A stretch of DNA of 64,000 bases, taken from assembly GCA_028829895.1 (NCBI GenBank), contig CM054183.1, positions 72,511,071-72,575,070 on the forward strand, written 5' to 3'. Position numbers and translations under genes: made by a program. The notes beneath the pieces are model-generated. The model was not told the origin of the DNA. It made no database searches and worked only from the letters and a program-made list of their open reading frames with translations. This DNA is from Sinotaia quadrata (lineage: Eukaryota > Mollusca > Gastropoda > Architaenioglossa > Viviparidae). Numbering within the stretch: position 1 is the stretch's first letter; every line of letters starts with the position of its first letter. Below are positions 1-12,989 of the stretch, piece after piece.

Positions 1-730
1 TTTCTCAAAGAGATAAAAAAATTGATTTTAGATTTATTTTATTTTATTTTATTTTGTAGTATCCATTTCAAAATTTTGTTTTGATATGCTTCAATCTGGA
101 CTTCCCTACACACTTATGCAATTCAGATTCAAATACGAAAAAGCCAATAATATTAGCAATAATTCTTAAGCAACATTTTTCTTTTTTTTGCTCTCTACAC
201 ATTTAGGCATCAAAGCAAAAATATATCATTTAAGGATAAAAATGCTTAATAGCACATTTATTTTTCATTATTTTTCTAACTATAAAATAGAATGTAATTG
301 ACTGGATACATTTTTTCAAACTTAATATTTAACAGAATACATGTAGACTTAACTAAGCATCACTACTTTCGGTTATAGTGCATACGATGTCAGTATATTC
401 TGAATAATATTTTATCCATTTCCCTGACAGCCAGGATTACAACTATATGAATATGCTCTTACAATTACAATTTCAGTACTTTTTCTGTGGTTGTATAAGA
501 TGAATAATATTTAATGCTGGTTAAGTTCTATATAAACAGGCAATTATTTCAATCCTACAACAAAATCGATAAGTATGTATGGGCTACTTTTTCAAAATAT
601 CCACTAGAAAGTATATGCAAAAGTTATATATAATAATTATGTTGAAATTTAAAATGTTTGTATTAAAAGTAGATTTTTTTTTAATGTACTTATAAAAGAA
701 AAAATGGTAAAATATATTAAAGAAGAATAC

Positions 731-765
<35 letters not shown>

Positions 766-1563
766 GATACAAGAAACATGAGAACTCTTGAAAAATGAAA
801 GTGTAGGGCAAAGTGAAACCCTAAAGGGTGAAGATACATTCTTGCAAACTAGGGCTAGGGAAGTTGTGAAGTGATGTGTGAAAAATGAGTTGTTAAAACT
901 ATCATAAATTTGTTTGTGTTAGTGTATTTCTTCTACTTTGACAGTTACCAATGCTATGCTGATACCTACTAACAGTAAAGTGTTAATAAGATCAGATTTT
1001 GACCTTTAAAACATTTTAGAATTTAGAAATTGTTCTCTAATGAGTTGTCCCACTTTTGTATTTTAGTAAAGATTTAGGGTAATTATGATTATGGACCATT
1101 CGGTACTGATTTAGTGAACTGTTTGATATATTTTTAGTATTAACTTATGCTTAGTGCTAAACAAAAAGAAACCAATACAACATGAGAATTCAAAACTCTT
1201 TACAGGTACACAAAAGAAAAATATCTATGAGTTAATGTTTCAATTAAATAGCTTTAAACAAGATAATATATTAGTAAGAAAGGCATCTGAACAACAAAGT
1301 GATTAAACCTATTAATTTATGTTGAAACAGATTCTAATATATGATCAACTTATCTGCATAGAATGCAGCTTCTGATGTATGATCAATATAATAAGAAGTG
1401 GCTTTAGATACATCAAAAAGGTCCACTCGTTTCATTTGTTCATATGCCATTGTACAATATTTCTCTGTCCTTCTGTCTGTCTGTATGTATGCAAGTATTT
1501 ATTAAGTTTGTGTATAAAAAAAATTTCTAATGACTAAAATGGTCATTTTAGTTATTTGTTTAC
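1..1563. other. PRODH intron sequence (left edge)
   Basis: This AT-rich stretch lies downstream of the last PRODH exon visible here. I looked on the minus strand for the next exon, which should encode the start of the catalytic barrel with a motif like DAEQTYFQPA, and did not find it. The gene therefore continues beyond the left edge. The only clear structure is a CA microsatellite at about 732-762. Confidence 0.6.
732..762. repeat. (CA)n microsatellite
   Basis: An uninterrupted CA dinucleotide run of about 31 bp in the PRODH intron. Confidence 0.95.
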
Positions 1564-1645
1564 CTTCAGATCTGGAACTAGAAAGAGTTTGGAGAGACTG
1601 CGATTTATTTCCAGCAAATTATACCAATCCAAAAGATCAACCTCT
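1564..1645 (-). CDS. PRODH: PRODH exon 7 (last visible)
   Basis: 82 nt, residues about 323-350, encoding EVDLLDWYNLLEINRSLSKL and a few further residues. It matches the LLDW...SKL block of animal PRODH just before the barrel. The acceptor is a pyrimidine-rich tract ending in CAG, the donor is GTAAAC, and the exon ends in phase 0. It joins the previous exon through a split AA|A codon. Confidence 0.85.
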
Positions 1646-4600
1646 CTGTAGAAATAAACAATAGAGATTCACACTCGAGCACGCACACAAAGAAGGTAGG
1701 AAGACAGAAAGAATTATAGCCATAAAATAGATAAACAGTCTTCATTTACTTTAACAATCTATGTATTAGACAGTTTTCTGTCTTGACTGGATATAACAGT
1801 GACAGAAGAACACTGCTTGCAATTATTAAAACACATGATGTCTTAGATACATCTTAACAATAATAAGCAGCAATAAAAAATATTTCAAATATTTCAAAAT
1901 ACAACAATATCCAAAGTAATGACTCTTAAATTAAAATACCCTATCAGCTTTTACTTACTTTAAAAATGTTTTAGCATTACACTTTTTTCTATAATACTTT
2001 GTCCTCCCTCTTATCAGTCCACTTTAGATCCTATATAACTACATGCTTATCTTTTAGTAGCTTCCAGTAATATATATATATATTATTTCGAAAGATTTAT
2101 GGAACCTAACACTAAAATATGTTTAATGTTTGAATATAGGCCATCTTAGATATTTTATAAACACAATCTTTCAAAAGTCATATAATTCATACATGCAAAA
2201 ATGAATGCTTTAAACAAAATTAAGTTAAACTGAAAAGTTTAACACTTAAATAAAACACTGATAATTTATTCAAGGATAACCTTTGATTTTAAAAATGTAC
2301 ATTGTACGCCTCATGTTTAATTTCTTTCAAGTATTTCAGTTACTAAAAAATAAGAAATTATTTATTTATTTTGCTGACATTCAAGATTGCAACTATTTTT
2401 TTCTAATAATCTTTTTACATTTTATTTTTAATTTCAATGTAGATTCTGTTATTTAATTTTCATTTTAGTTCTAACTTTTTGCAAGACTAACAATTTATAA
2501 TTGTTTTTTAATGCTATTTTTCAGTGTAAGAGAATATATTCTGAAGTATTTTAATTGATTTGTTTACTAACAGTGTGTGCATGTGCATTCACATGTAAGG
2601 GTGGATAGATAGAGAGATGGATGGATGGATGGATAGTTAGATTTTTAAATATACATTTTTTTTTTAAATATAGAAAAAGAGTGGCATCTGATGTCACCAG
2701 ACTCTAGACCAAATTAAAAAATTAAAAAATAAATTCTGAATTTTATCATTAATGAATGAGCTCGCAAACATTTTCTATCTGTTTCCAAAATTACTAAAAT
2801 ATAATACATTTAACAACTAACTTTTGCTTTAAAATGTCGATAAACAAACAGATGTACTTTAAAGCAGTAAATGACTCTAAAGCAGTGAACACTACTATAT
2901 TTCATTAAATGTAGTTTAACCTTCTGTTTTAGCTTTTAAAAAAAAATGCACTTGCTATAGAATATATAAAACATAAATACAAGAACTCTAATGAAATTTT
3001 GATAGGTAATTCCATTAATAATACAGAGCTATTATATTTATAAATTCTAAAAGCAAAAGGAATTTGAAAACAAATTATCAACATAAACATCTGTCAGATA
3101 TTTCTTTAGAAATTTATTTTTTTCAAAAGATGAAAAGTATTAGCTCACAAGTAATACTTGAGCATTAAACATCTTATAAAAGTTATTTAATGGAGTTCAA
3201 AATTTAAAATTTTGAAATACTTCTTGCATTAGATTTACAATGAAGCACATATAAACACTGTAGATGACAGCATGAAATTAGATTTGTCAGCTCAATATAA
3301 TGCAATCAACAATTATTTAACTTTCACTACTTGTGATATGTGATTATCGTTAGTGGACAAATTATAAGAAATAAAGGTATTACCTAAAGTGAGTGAAAAA
3401 GGGTGAGGAAGCCAAGGTCTCTCAAAATATATTTTTGATATTCTTTTCAAACCATTCCATCTCCATGGATTCCTTACATCTTCCTTCATGTTGTCATTTC
3501 TCTGAACTATATCCTTGTTGTTTCTCTAGTTTACAATCATATAACATAATCTTCAACTGAATTTTGCTCAATTCTTTATATTTTAAAACACTTTCAAAAT
3601 AAAGCACAAATCGCTGCAGGCAAAGCACATAAAGAAATGGGCTGCCATGGTAGTAACCAACAATGAATTCATTGCAAGTATAGAACTGCTTGCAAAATGA
3701 AACAATTTGATTATTTTTGCTAGATACTTTTTATATGCAGAATTTTTAGCATAAGTGAAAATAAAACTTGGATAGAAGGAAAAGGCAAATCAATTCCCAC
3801 TATAACAAATCTCTCTATTGCTATTTACTCTCAGTAAGACAATTTGTGACTGAGTTTGAAGACATGCATTCTGTACACAAGGTTCTTGGACCAGTATTAT
3901 TACCCAGAAGTGGGCATTCAAATAATTCGCGTGTAACACATCTTAAGATAGATATTTTATATATAGGATTGGTTGGATCAGTATAACCCAAAAGTAGACA
4001 TTCTGATAATTTCCATATGTAATACAAGTCTGAAGAGAGACACTTAATATATAGGTTTGTGGATAAGTATAACTTAGAAGTAGGTATTCTGACAATTCCC
4101 AGGAGTAGTGCATGTTTAAAGACATATTTGGTATATTTGTTCTTGGACCAGAGGACATTTTGACAATTCTGATGTGTAGAAAATTTTCAGTTCATCTGAA
4201 TTAGTGGATTTCCAATACTGAATATGTGAAAAATATGGATTGTCTTTTTTCTTTTCTAAAATATTTTGCACATATATGTTAGTAAAACAATAATTTTAAC
4301 AAATCTACTGGTTTGAAGTTTGTATAACCAAATGCTAAGCATGGATCTTCAATAAAATCAATAATGTTAGAATTCTCTGCCAAAGCATTCCCAAACTTTG
4401 CAACCACAGTGAAAATTGTGTAAACAGGTCCATGTCCATTATCTTTCCTGCTGACAAACATTCTTGCTATCCCATTTCTTCCAGATCTCCCTCCCATTAG
4501 TGTTGGACTTCTACCTTTGGCACAGTTATTATTTGGTCATGATTTTGTGATAATCATCTTCACTGTCAACTGTCACTGACGCACTGTTTATGTTGCCATT

Positions 4601-7600
4601 TCTGTCTTTTTCTTTGCTTTGCTGATGTCACATTCAGAAAGAATATGTATCATCATGATTGTTCTCAAATTGCTGGCAGAGTATTGACAGTGTTTTGATA
4701 CTGCTGGAACATCATTGTCAGTGTTTTGAGAGTGCTGGCATATCATTCAATTTTTATTTTAAAGGTAGCTGGAAATTTGGTTTCAAATTTGATGTGAACA
4801 TTATCTGACTTTTTTCTGAGACTGCCCCTCCCCCCTTCCTGTCTGGTAATGTAGCTTTTTAAAAAAAAACATAGGCATAAGACCAGAAAACCTATAAGCC
4901 TTTGTACCTGCAGAAGCTGACACATTTGGTATAAAGAAAAACAGACACAGAAAAGAGAAAAAGAAATAGAGGGAAAAAGAAAGAAAAGAAGAAAAGGAGA
5001 GAAAATGGGAGAGAAAAAAGAGAAATGGAGAGAAAGAGAGAAATGATAAAGATAGAAAAAGAGTGAATATAAAAAGAATGAAATAAGAGTGAGAGAGGAA
5101 TTACAATGGAAGAAAGAAAGAGAGAAAGAGACAAAAAGAAAGAGGGAAGACATAAAGAGACAGACAGATACATACACAAAAATCACATAAGGAAAGGACA
5201 GAAAGAATGAAATGATAGAAAGCAGGGGACTGAAAAAGTCAACAGAGAGATGGGGAGAAATAAATGAATGAAAGAAGGGAATGGAAGAATTGATAAGACT
5301 GATAATAAGGGGAAAAGAGAGAAAATAATCAAGAGAAAGACATGAGATAATAGAAAAGAGAGAGAGAATTATAGAAAGAAAATATCATTTGATCTTCTTG
5401 AGGTAGATATTGCAAAAATCCAAACTACAGTATTTACTTTTGCCTAAAATCTAATACTCAGAATGAGAAATGCAGTCTGAATGAAACACTTATCATGTGC
5501 TGTGCCCTGAGTTCACAGTGATATGTGCACATGCACTTTTAGTAGAAAAGTTTTGTAATTTGATGGCTTCTGGTGAGCTCCCTTAAGGGATAGCATGATG
5601 CTATATAGCCTAATAGCCTATCTTGATTCTAGAGCAAAAAGGGAGCAGAAAAAAGTCCAATCAAAATCTGTCCAGTACTTAATTGTTTTAAACCCACAAC
5701 CATAACAATTTTATTATATATATAGACATCAATAAAATAATTCCCTAAAATGTAAATATCAATATAAAAAATTATCTACAGTTTAAATATTAACAAAGGA
5801 AATATTGAAAATAGTAGAAGGAATATTGTTCAATATATTTCTTGAGCAAGTAAATTCCCATATTTTATTTATGTTTATTTACAAGCAGGTAATGTACATC
5901 CTTTGCAGAATAAGTTTCATTTTTAATAATGTATGCTGTATGTGAAGGATTAATATAGATTTGAAAGATTAAGTAAGCACAAGCAGATTTACATAGTTTT
6001 AAAAATATAAAGTCATATTAAAGTACCTACTTGTTGTCTGAAATTTCCATAATTGTGACTCGCTTCCTGGATCCCCCATCTTTCAGCTCAACACCCACTT
6101 GTTTCAGTCTCTTGTCAAAGTCTTCTACAGCAAATCGGCGTTCTCCAGTTGCATAGTCTCCCTCTGGCACTTTCTTAAACAGGTTAAAGAAATTCTTCAC
6201 AGCCGTCAGTACATCTGACATCTGAAGCTGTTAATTAGAAATAATCATTTTAAAAAATATAAAATCTAGTTAAATTACTATTTTTATTTATTCCTAGTTT
6301 TAACAAGTAAAAGTCATAATTAATCAATATTGCACAAAATGTTCATGAATCTGCATCAACTATATCCTACTGCTTCTCTTACAGTTATTTTAATGTTGCT
6401 CTTCTGCTATTTATTTATTGGTTTATTTTGTTTGGAGGAGAACAAGCAATTTACATTTCATATTGCATACTAATGGATTTTAAAGAATTCTATTTTAAAA
6501 TCAATAGATTCGGAAAATGTTTTTTTTCTGACTCTTTATCCAGAGTTTAAACGTGAATGTTTATGCATTACATTGAAAATTACTAATTACTTTCACCAAG
6601 ACTGGCAAGAGTCTAGTGGAAAGCATATGTACATTAATATCTGAAAGTGCGCAATATGCAGAAATATATATGAATAAGAATTCTCACATTAACCAATCTA
6701 CTTGAAACCATAACTTTACTAAAACTCCTATATAGTAAATTAACTAAAGCTATAATAAACTTTCTGGAAAAGTCTTGAATAACACCATCAATCAATATCA
6801 GAAAGAGATATTCTTTTAAACAATTATATTAAGTAAAAACTCAACAGATTTCAAACCTTGTAGCTAAAACTTTTATCATATTTAATTATACAGATCTTAA
6901 GATAAGGATCACAATTGCAATCCAATCTTTACATGATAGGATCATAGTTTGATTTCATTCTGAAATTTCATGAAGGATCTATTCATCCTATGTTAAATGT
7001 ACAAAGCATGAAGACTATGTTATCTTACCAATAACTGTGGTTTTCCCAATGCTGTCAGTTTAACTGCCGCAAGACCTGATTTCTCAGTTGTCTCTGAAAA
7101 TAAGAAGGAATATATAGAACATTACACACATATAAAATAAAATAAAAATTATACAATATAAATAATCAGAAAGTGGTCAAATAATGTTATATTCTTCCTT
7201 AGTTCCTTAGTTCATTCTCAAGCCAAAGTAGCATTTCTAAAATAAAATTATTCTGGACAGGAATAGGCTGTAAATTAATTTCTTTTGTATATTATTTATT
7301 AATAATAAAGTCAAATTCATTTTGGATCCAAAGACTTTTAGTATCATGATATGATTTAATATAAAGATTCTTTAATAACATCACTGCCTAATTTCAAAGA
7401 AGCAGTATGTGAATATTCAAAGTGCTGTCTAACAAATATTCAATGGTAAAAACATATTTTATTTATATCCAACTTTAAACATAGTTTTTAAAAGAAGTCT
7501 ATGAAAATAATATTGAATTATAACTCTGTTAAATGGCAATTCCTTGTTCTGAATGTTGCAGGTGTCACTATTATTTTGGCTAAGTGCTGTTTAACAAAGC

Positions 7601-10600
7601 AATAAAAACATGCCTTATTTAAATCTGGATGTAATCATTGCTTTAAAAAAATTTTTTTCTAAAAGAATACTTGATGAATTTCAAGAAATGATCATAGGCA
7701 GAAAACATGAATCTGAAGAATAATAAATGTAAAGAAATTAGAGTAAATAAGGTACTTAAGTTCTTTCATGTGAAATCTTTGTATTTATTGTATTTTATAA
7801 AAAGAATGAATGAATTTTGTGAAATAACAGTTTACATTTTTAATAATAAATGTATTTAAAACAGTAATAAATATGTGAAATGCACAATACATTTTATTTT
7901 ACTCAAACTTTTGTACACTCACAATAAAATAAAATTTTCGAACTCACAAATATTTAACACTCTAAACAATACAAGATAAACATATCAAAACAGTGAAAAT
8001 GGATTTATTACACTTCATAGTCAATCATTTCAAATATTACTCACCTGAAACTACATCAATGCATCTAAGGAAGATCTCCATATTTTGATCACAATGTTTC
8101 TCATCTTCATAAAAGTATGTGCGAGCACTGACCACTTTCTCCCTACGATCACCAAATTCTTCATGGGCTTGAAACTGCACCGACTGAGCTGACACACATA
8201 CCAGCCCAAACAACTTTAAACAACAAACCTGTGCAAGTTAAGACTCGCTTTGTCATTCAATGCAAATCAAAATATTTTCATTAAAGAATAGTTAGAAAAA
8301 ACACATTAATGAAATGATACAAAATATATTCTATCACATTCAAAATGAATTTCATATAGAAAAGAAGTTAAAAACAAAATAAATATCAAAAGCTCCCATG
8401 AATTCAAAGTATAATGAGATTTCTATAAATAAAGAAGTCAACAGTATTATGTATTCCAAGAAATCTGCTACTAATGTTCAAACAAGGGTAATCAAAGAAA
8501 ACAATATGAATTTATTATGTAACCAAAATAAATATCATATAAAAAGAAGATATCTGGAATTCAACCCAATCTATGTTTCAAGAAAAAAATAACTCCTATA
8601 TAGCTATAGAGAATGCATAATTTTCATATGAGTTTCATAACTAACACTGAACTTGCATTGTGACACAGGCAATGTAATGATCAGCTGAGATTGCAATTTA
8701 CTGAAATGCAAATTTTACAGCATCGAACTTTTGTCTTTCAATTTCATAAATAAAAATAAGTCTTCAATAGCTATACGAGCACTGTTTAAATTTAATAAAG
8801 ATTCCCAGTACTTGATTTCAATACATTCTAACCGATCAGATGCAGTTTCGATATCACTATTGTTGTTGCAACAACAGTTATTTCCCTTTTAATGAAGACC
8901 AAGTACATTTCTAAATACCCCTATTCCTACAGAAAAGGATTTGAAAGAAAAGTCAAAAGTATTTAAGAAGTAAATGGATAAAATCGAATGTCAACTAGGA
9001 CACAATTATATCTGATCTATTACCAACAATGCTTTGTCAAAATAATACTGTATGCTAAACTTGTATGTCCAATGGTTCCACCATATGTTTCATTTAAAAT
9101 TATGACTAACAAGCTGACAACTGAAACGAGATAAAAAAAAAATTATCAGAAGATTTGTAACATTAATGATCTCAAGTTTCTGAGAAATTTTGGAAGAATG
9201 TTGGTCTCGCAAGAAAATTGCAGTCTCATGAAAATTTAAATTGGATATGTGTTGTATATTAATGAACATAATGAATCCAAATATAAAATTAGCAAAATCT
9301 GAGATTCCAAATGAAAATCATAATTACTTTTAAAATTATACCTGCTTTATGGTGAAGCTCATTTGTTTATGTTTTATGCCAAGCCTATTGTGTACATTAT
9401 CTCATGGTGAGAGTCTAATTAAAAAGAGTTTTTAATGATTTTACCAATTAAGAATAACAGACCAATAAATATGTATGTAAACATAACCTAGAAATGACTG
9501 CATGCAATGTACAAATAGGTTCAAGTTTGCACATAAAATAACTTAGGGTTTCTAAACCCTTACTTCAGAAGCAGTGAATATTGGTGACATTTCAATTCTA
9601 TTAAATTTAGTCAGTGTTAATAAAAATGGGTGTTTCTGGCACCCATCTCTCCCTATATCATCAATACTTGCATAACTGGTACTGAGATGAATCATCAATA
9701 TCTGCAAGTTTCTCACTGCTGATGCTACAATTATGTACTAATACTCTTTTGGCTTGATTATTGAAACTCTTTTCTTTCTGGTCAACCAGTTTCTCTTGGC
9801 TTGATTACTGAAACTCTCTTCTTTCTGGTCTACCAGTCTCTCTTGGCTTGATTACTGAAACTCTCTTCTTTCTGGTCTACCAGTCTCTCTTGTGAAGGAA
9901 GTTCAAAAGACTGCAGAGGAAGTTTATTCTTAGAGCTCTGAGAACTGAACATGTCATTCTAGTGACAGTCATCAATGAGTTACCTTCTTCTCTTTATTAT
10001 ACTTCAGTGTCTAGTTCCAGCCTTATGTAAATGCCTGACATCATTCAAATATTCACCTACAAGAAGCCTGAACTCATCATCAAATACACATTTTCAACAA
10101 TTCAAAATAAAAGTATATGTCAAACAGTTAACATTCCTTTGATATAGCAGTGTACTGCAAGGTTTTGCAAGAAATTGGATAAAAGGCACAACATCAAATT
10201 TTATATTTACAAATCAACACAATGTAAGCTTTTACTACTTTTCAAGACATTGATATACAGTCTAAACTTACCAACAGCTTCTGGTGTCCTGTTTTCTGGA
10301 ACACAGCCTCTGTTCAAAAATATATATACATTGCAAATTCATTTAATTGATTTCACTTTTTAAAAAAAAAATAAAGAAATAAGCAAAACAAAAAAAGTAA
10401 ATACAATTTCATCAATATTAATTTATAATACTTAACCATTTAAAATATTACAAGTCTAAACATTATTTTTATATACTATATCTATTATTCATTGTGTTTT
10501 CCTTTGCTTGTTGAAAGTAAATTGTAATCATTTATGAGTAATTGTCTCTAAAGAAATAATTATCTAAAAAAAATATACCATTAATATATATTTGATTAAG

Positions 10601-12363
10601 TGTATGTTGTTTTGAAGCATTATATTTTAAGAACAGTCTACTGATGTGAAAAGCAGTCCAAAAATGTACTTTTATAATTTTTAGAGAAAGTATTTTAGAG
10701 AAAGTCGTCAAAAGAAAGATGCAAGTGAAATAATTAAAGATAACAAGAAAATAATTAGTACAGGAGAATTGATTTTCTCCCTTTATTTTGTATGTTCTCA
10801 GGAGTAACTGAACTAAGTATGTATGGCTGAATACGTATGCCAACAGCATTTAACTAAAGAGCTAAATTAATGCCAAAAGCAGTGAAGTAGTTAAACATGC
10901 TAAAAGTGTAATATAATAGTAATAAGGAAAAGCTTTTATACACCACCACCACCACCCAAAAGAAATAAAAAAATTAAAAAAGTAAACCTTTCAATCTATA
11001 ACAGAAATGTTTGTTATGATAATGATTACACATATTTGAAAGAAATCATTACATCATTTCAGCCTTAACAGCTTCTTCTGTAGAAATGTCTTCTTCTGCA
11101 CTGTAATCCAATATGGATTTAACACCAAACTGTTTGTTTCGCATAATGATTGGTCTAATTGATTCCTGATCCTCTCCAGCAACAAAATGACCATAGAAAG
11201 TTTGCTGCATCATTACTGCAAACAGATGCTTGCCCAAAATTTTCCTGGACCATTTCAACAACTGAAATAAACAACAAAACATATCAAACAAAAAAAATGT
11301 CTAATATAAATCTAAGAAGTGGGTTTATTAAAATTAAATTCTTTTAAGTATTTTAGCAAGAACATTACTGAAGAAGCACACACACACACACACACACACA
11401 CATTCACTCCAACCCAAGTAAATTTAGTGTATTAATAATTCATTACTAACAGTAAACTAAAATGAACAGACGCCACCTTTACTCTGAAAGATGAATTATT
11501 ATTATTCCTTATTGCTAATCACATATTTTAGTCTGGGTGAAAATATATAGAGGTGAATAAGCATGTTTAGGTCATATTGTTTAGGCGATATTTTAAAATG
11601 AAATTATATAGGCCTAATTAATTTTTTTAGTTATATAAATATATCTATTTGAATTATAAGACTTTACAAAATAGTCACATTTTTTCATTTATTTGAATAA
11701 GCCAATCAAAGATGGGTTAAAAATGGGTTAAAAATAAACTAAGATCTATAAAATATAAATTTTAACAGCAAATATAATATTTTTAATAATATTGCTAGCA
11801 AACAAACAAAAGCAAATAACAAAGGAAACTAATGCAATTAGCTTTGTCAGCAACTTACTGTGCATGTATAATTATATGTTTTGTGTGTTTCAAAATTTTG
11901 TTCATAATCATATTGTCAATGTTTGATAGGGAACTGGGAAGCATCTAGTAAGATTTCGTACGAAAACGTGTTATTGTCCAGTTTAAATAAATGTTTATTT
12001 CTCTCACCGATTCCTCTTTTACTGTAATATGTACAAAAGGATACTCACCCATTTTTGATTATTAACGATGTAATTGATGGAACACAAATTAAAAACTAGT
12101 AAAGCTCTGAATACTTCAGAAGTATATTTACTCCTATAAGCCTCCTGTGCATTGTTGAATGTGAGGTCGATTTCAGGATGTTTCCGTTCGTTGACTTCGT
12201 TTATAATTCGTTTTCTGTATGGCACTTCTTTTACGATATATTCTTCATCTTTAGCCCCAACTGATTGGAGTGCTGATTTTGATGCATGTTTATGACAACC
12301 TTGGCGCAATAAACTGTGCACTGTCCACAATTTTTTATAGTGATAAGAAAGTCTAAGCGCCAT
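1564..12363 (-). CDS. PRODH: Proline dehydrogenase, mitochondrial (5' part of gene, 7 exons)
   Basis: Proline dehydrogenase is a mitochondrial inner-membrane flavoenzyme that oxidises proline to pyrroline-5-carboxylate and passes electrons to FAD and the respiratory chain. Seven minus-strand exons (12363-12049, 11261-11053, 10309-10272, 8188-8045, 7093-7029, 6227-6031, 1645-1564) join in phase to 350 codons. Diagnostic segments are NAQEAYRSK, TFYGHFVAGEDQESI (residues about 119-133), GVKSILDY, EEFGDRR with VSARTYFY, LAAVKLTALGKPQLL and EVDLLDW. These follow the order in vertebrate PRODH. Residues 1-40 are basic, with many R/K/S and almost no acid, as expected for a mitochondrial presequence. 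The ATG at 12363-12361 has a purine at -3 and G at +4. Human PRODH is about 600 residues, so the FAD/proline-binding barrel lies beyond the left edge. No frameshift or stop was seen. The family call is from recognition of conserved blocks, not a search. Confidence 0.93.
2604..2636. repeat. GATA/GATG microsatellite
   Basis: A short tetranucleotide run, GATAGATAG followed by four GATG units. Confidence 0.85.
3885..4185. repeat. Degenerate minisatellite, about 86-bp period, 3-4 copies
   Basis: Units begin near 3889, 3974, 4061 and 4143 with variants of GGACCAGTAT...AGAAGTGGGCATTC. Divergence is high, so the array is old. Confidence 0.7.
4928..5375. repeat. Purine-rich (GAAA/GAGA)n low-complexity tract
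   Basis: About 450 bp in which the plus strand is almost entirely A and G. The long open frames on the opposite strand, rich in F, S and L, are by-products of this composition. Confidence 0.9.
6031..6227 (-). CDS. PRODH: PRODH exon 6
   Basis: 197 nt, residues about 258-323. It starts LQMSDVLTAVKNFFNLF and ends MEISDNK. It corresponds to the helical insert between the LTALG strand and the LLDW block in vertebrate PRODH, a region of low conservation. The acceptor is TTAACAG, the donor GTAGGT, phase 2. Confidence 0.85.
6228..8044. other. PRODH introns 5 and 4
   Basis: Two short AT-rich introns flank exon 5 (7029-7093). I see no repeats, mobile elements or further coding blocks in them. Confidence 0.5.
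7029..7093 (-). CDS. PRODH: PRODH exon 5
   Basis: 65 nt encoding ETTEKSGLAAVKLTALGKPQLL. The AVKLTALGKPQ strand is one of the most conserved parts of the family (first barrel strand region). The acceptor is TTTTCAG, the donor GTAAGA, and the exon ends in phase 0. Confidence 0.92.
8045..8188 (-). CDS. PRODH: PRODH exon 4
   Basis: 144 nt, residues about 188-236. It encodes AHEEFGDRREKVVSARTYFY followed by a cysteine-containing stretch ending RCIDVVS. It matches the FGDRR...SARTYFYANE...FLRCIE block of animal PRODH. The acceptor is TGTGTCAG, the donor GTGAGT, and it ends in phase 1. Confidence 0.92.
8189..10271. other. PRODH intron 3
   Basis: AT-rich intron. It contains a perfect 16-bp palindrome (8861-8876) and a 3 x 47-bp minisatellite (about 9745-9893). 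No additional coding block was recognised. Confidence 0.55.
9745..9893. repeat. Minisatellite, 47 bp x 3
   Basis: Three tandem copies of a unit starting TTGGCTTGATTACTGAAACT at about 9749, 9796 and 9843. Copies 2 and 3 are nearly identical, so amplification was recent. Confidence 0.93.
10272..10309 (-). CDS. PRODH: PRODH exon 3, 38-nt microexon
   Basis: 38 nt encoding GCVPENRTPEAV plus split codons. The sequence is not conserved. It is supported by a good acceptor (TTGAACAG), a consensus donor (GTAAGT) and exact phase: exon 2 ends in phase 2 and exon 4 needs phase 1 on entry, which a 38-nt exon supplies. Vertebrate PRODH has a variable linker at this point, between the EEAEHKEM and AHRAFGDRR blocks. 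Without it, exons 2 and 4 do not join in frame at their best splice sites. Confidence 0.65.
10310..11052. other. PRODH intron 2
   Basis: AT-rich intron of 743 bp with a short CAC run near 10942. Nothing else is recognisable. Confidence 0.5.
11053..11261 (-). CDS. PRODH: PRODH exon 2
   Basis: 209 nt, residues about 106-175. It encodes the hallmark TFYGHFVAGEDQESI followed by GVKSILDYSAEEDIS. The acceptor is ATTTCAG. The donor is taken as AT|GTAATG, which overlaps an in-frame TAA if the exon were read on. It ends in phase 2. Confidence 0.92.
11262..12048. other. PRODH intron 1
   Basis: AT-rich intron with a CA microsatellite at about 11377-11402. No other structure was seen. Confidence 0.55.
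11377..11402. repeat. (CA)n microsatellite
   Basis: A CA run of about 26 bp in PRODH intron 1. Confidence 0.95.
12049..12363 (-). CDS. PRODH: PRODH exon 1 with start codon and mitochondrial presequence
   Basis: 315 nt, 105 codons, ending at a GTGAGT donor in phase 0. It starts MALRLSYHYKKLWTVHSLLR, a basic, amphipathic stretch typical of matrix import signals. The EIDLTFNNAQEAYRSK block that follows is the conserved entry into animal PRODH. An in-frame upstream ATG was not evident. Confidence 0.9.
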
Positions 12364-12989
12364 TGCCTGGGGGCAGGTATTTTGTTGCTATAAACTTGAG
12401 ATACTTTGTCAGTAACTTTTACCACGGAGCCAAGACTATTTACATTGGCCGAGTTGATAAACTCAGCATTTTATTTTTTTTTAATTTTAACCGTAAAATA
12501 CTGTATTACCTGCAAAAAGATTCACTATCTGTACCTTAGAACATATAAAAATACTACAACTATATATGTCTTTTTTTTCCTGAACGTGACGGTTATTTTA
12601 GGCTTGTTTCGTGTCAGAATTGCTATTAATTAGTAATAATAATTTTATCTGGTGACCACGTTCCAAACTGTTTATTAGTTATAACTTATATTGAAAAACT
12701 ACTCTCTTAAAGGGAATTAATCCTTTATAACTAGACTTTGAAGTAAACAATTTCATGTTGAGAACTACGACTACTATTAATACTTTTTGAATGTTTAACA
12801 TCTTTTTTAAGTGATAAGAATTGTGGAATATATTTGTGAAATCCCGGTATCCAACACATAACATAGTGACCTGATAACAAATAAAGCTATCATATTTTAT
12901 GCAAACTTGGGATGTAGGCTACTCAACACTACAAACTTTATTTCTGACAAATGCTACTTATTCTTTTTTTTTCTCTCGCTATCTTCCCC

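Larger units (their letters stand above)
1646..6030. other. PRODH intron 6, 4.4 kb
   Basis: Intronic and AT-rich. It holds a GATG/GATA microsatellite (about 2604-2636), a degenerate minisatellite of about 86-bp units (about 3885-4185) and a purine-rich low-complexity tract (about 4928-5375). A short open stretch on the minus strand at 4279-4497 has no supportable family. No further exon was recognised. Confidence 0.6.

Noticed and set aside
584..811. Open frame across the CA repeat, minus strand
   Set aside because: It is open only because of a VCVCVC-coding dinucleotide repeat and AT-rich flanks; no family features.
4279..4497. 72-residue minus-strand frame ending KPVDLLKLLFY
   Set aside because: The end faintly recalls the piggyBac (P.DFFKLFF) motif, but the rest does not follow the family and no second motif is present.
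4743..5186. Long minus-strand frames rich in F, S and L
   Set aside because: Products of the purine-rich tract on the plus strand; low complexity.
8861..8876. Perfect 16-bp palindrome TGTTGTTGCAACAACA
   Set aside because: Short and isolated in an intron; no partner site or context to support a function.
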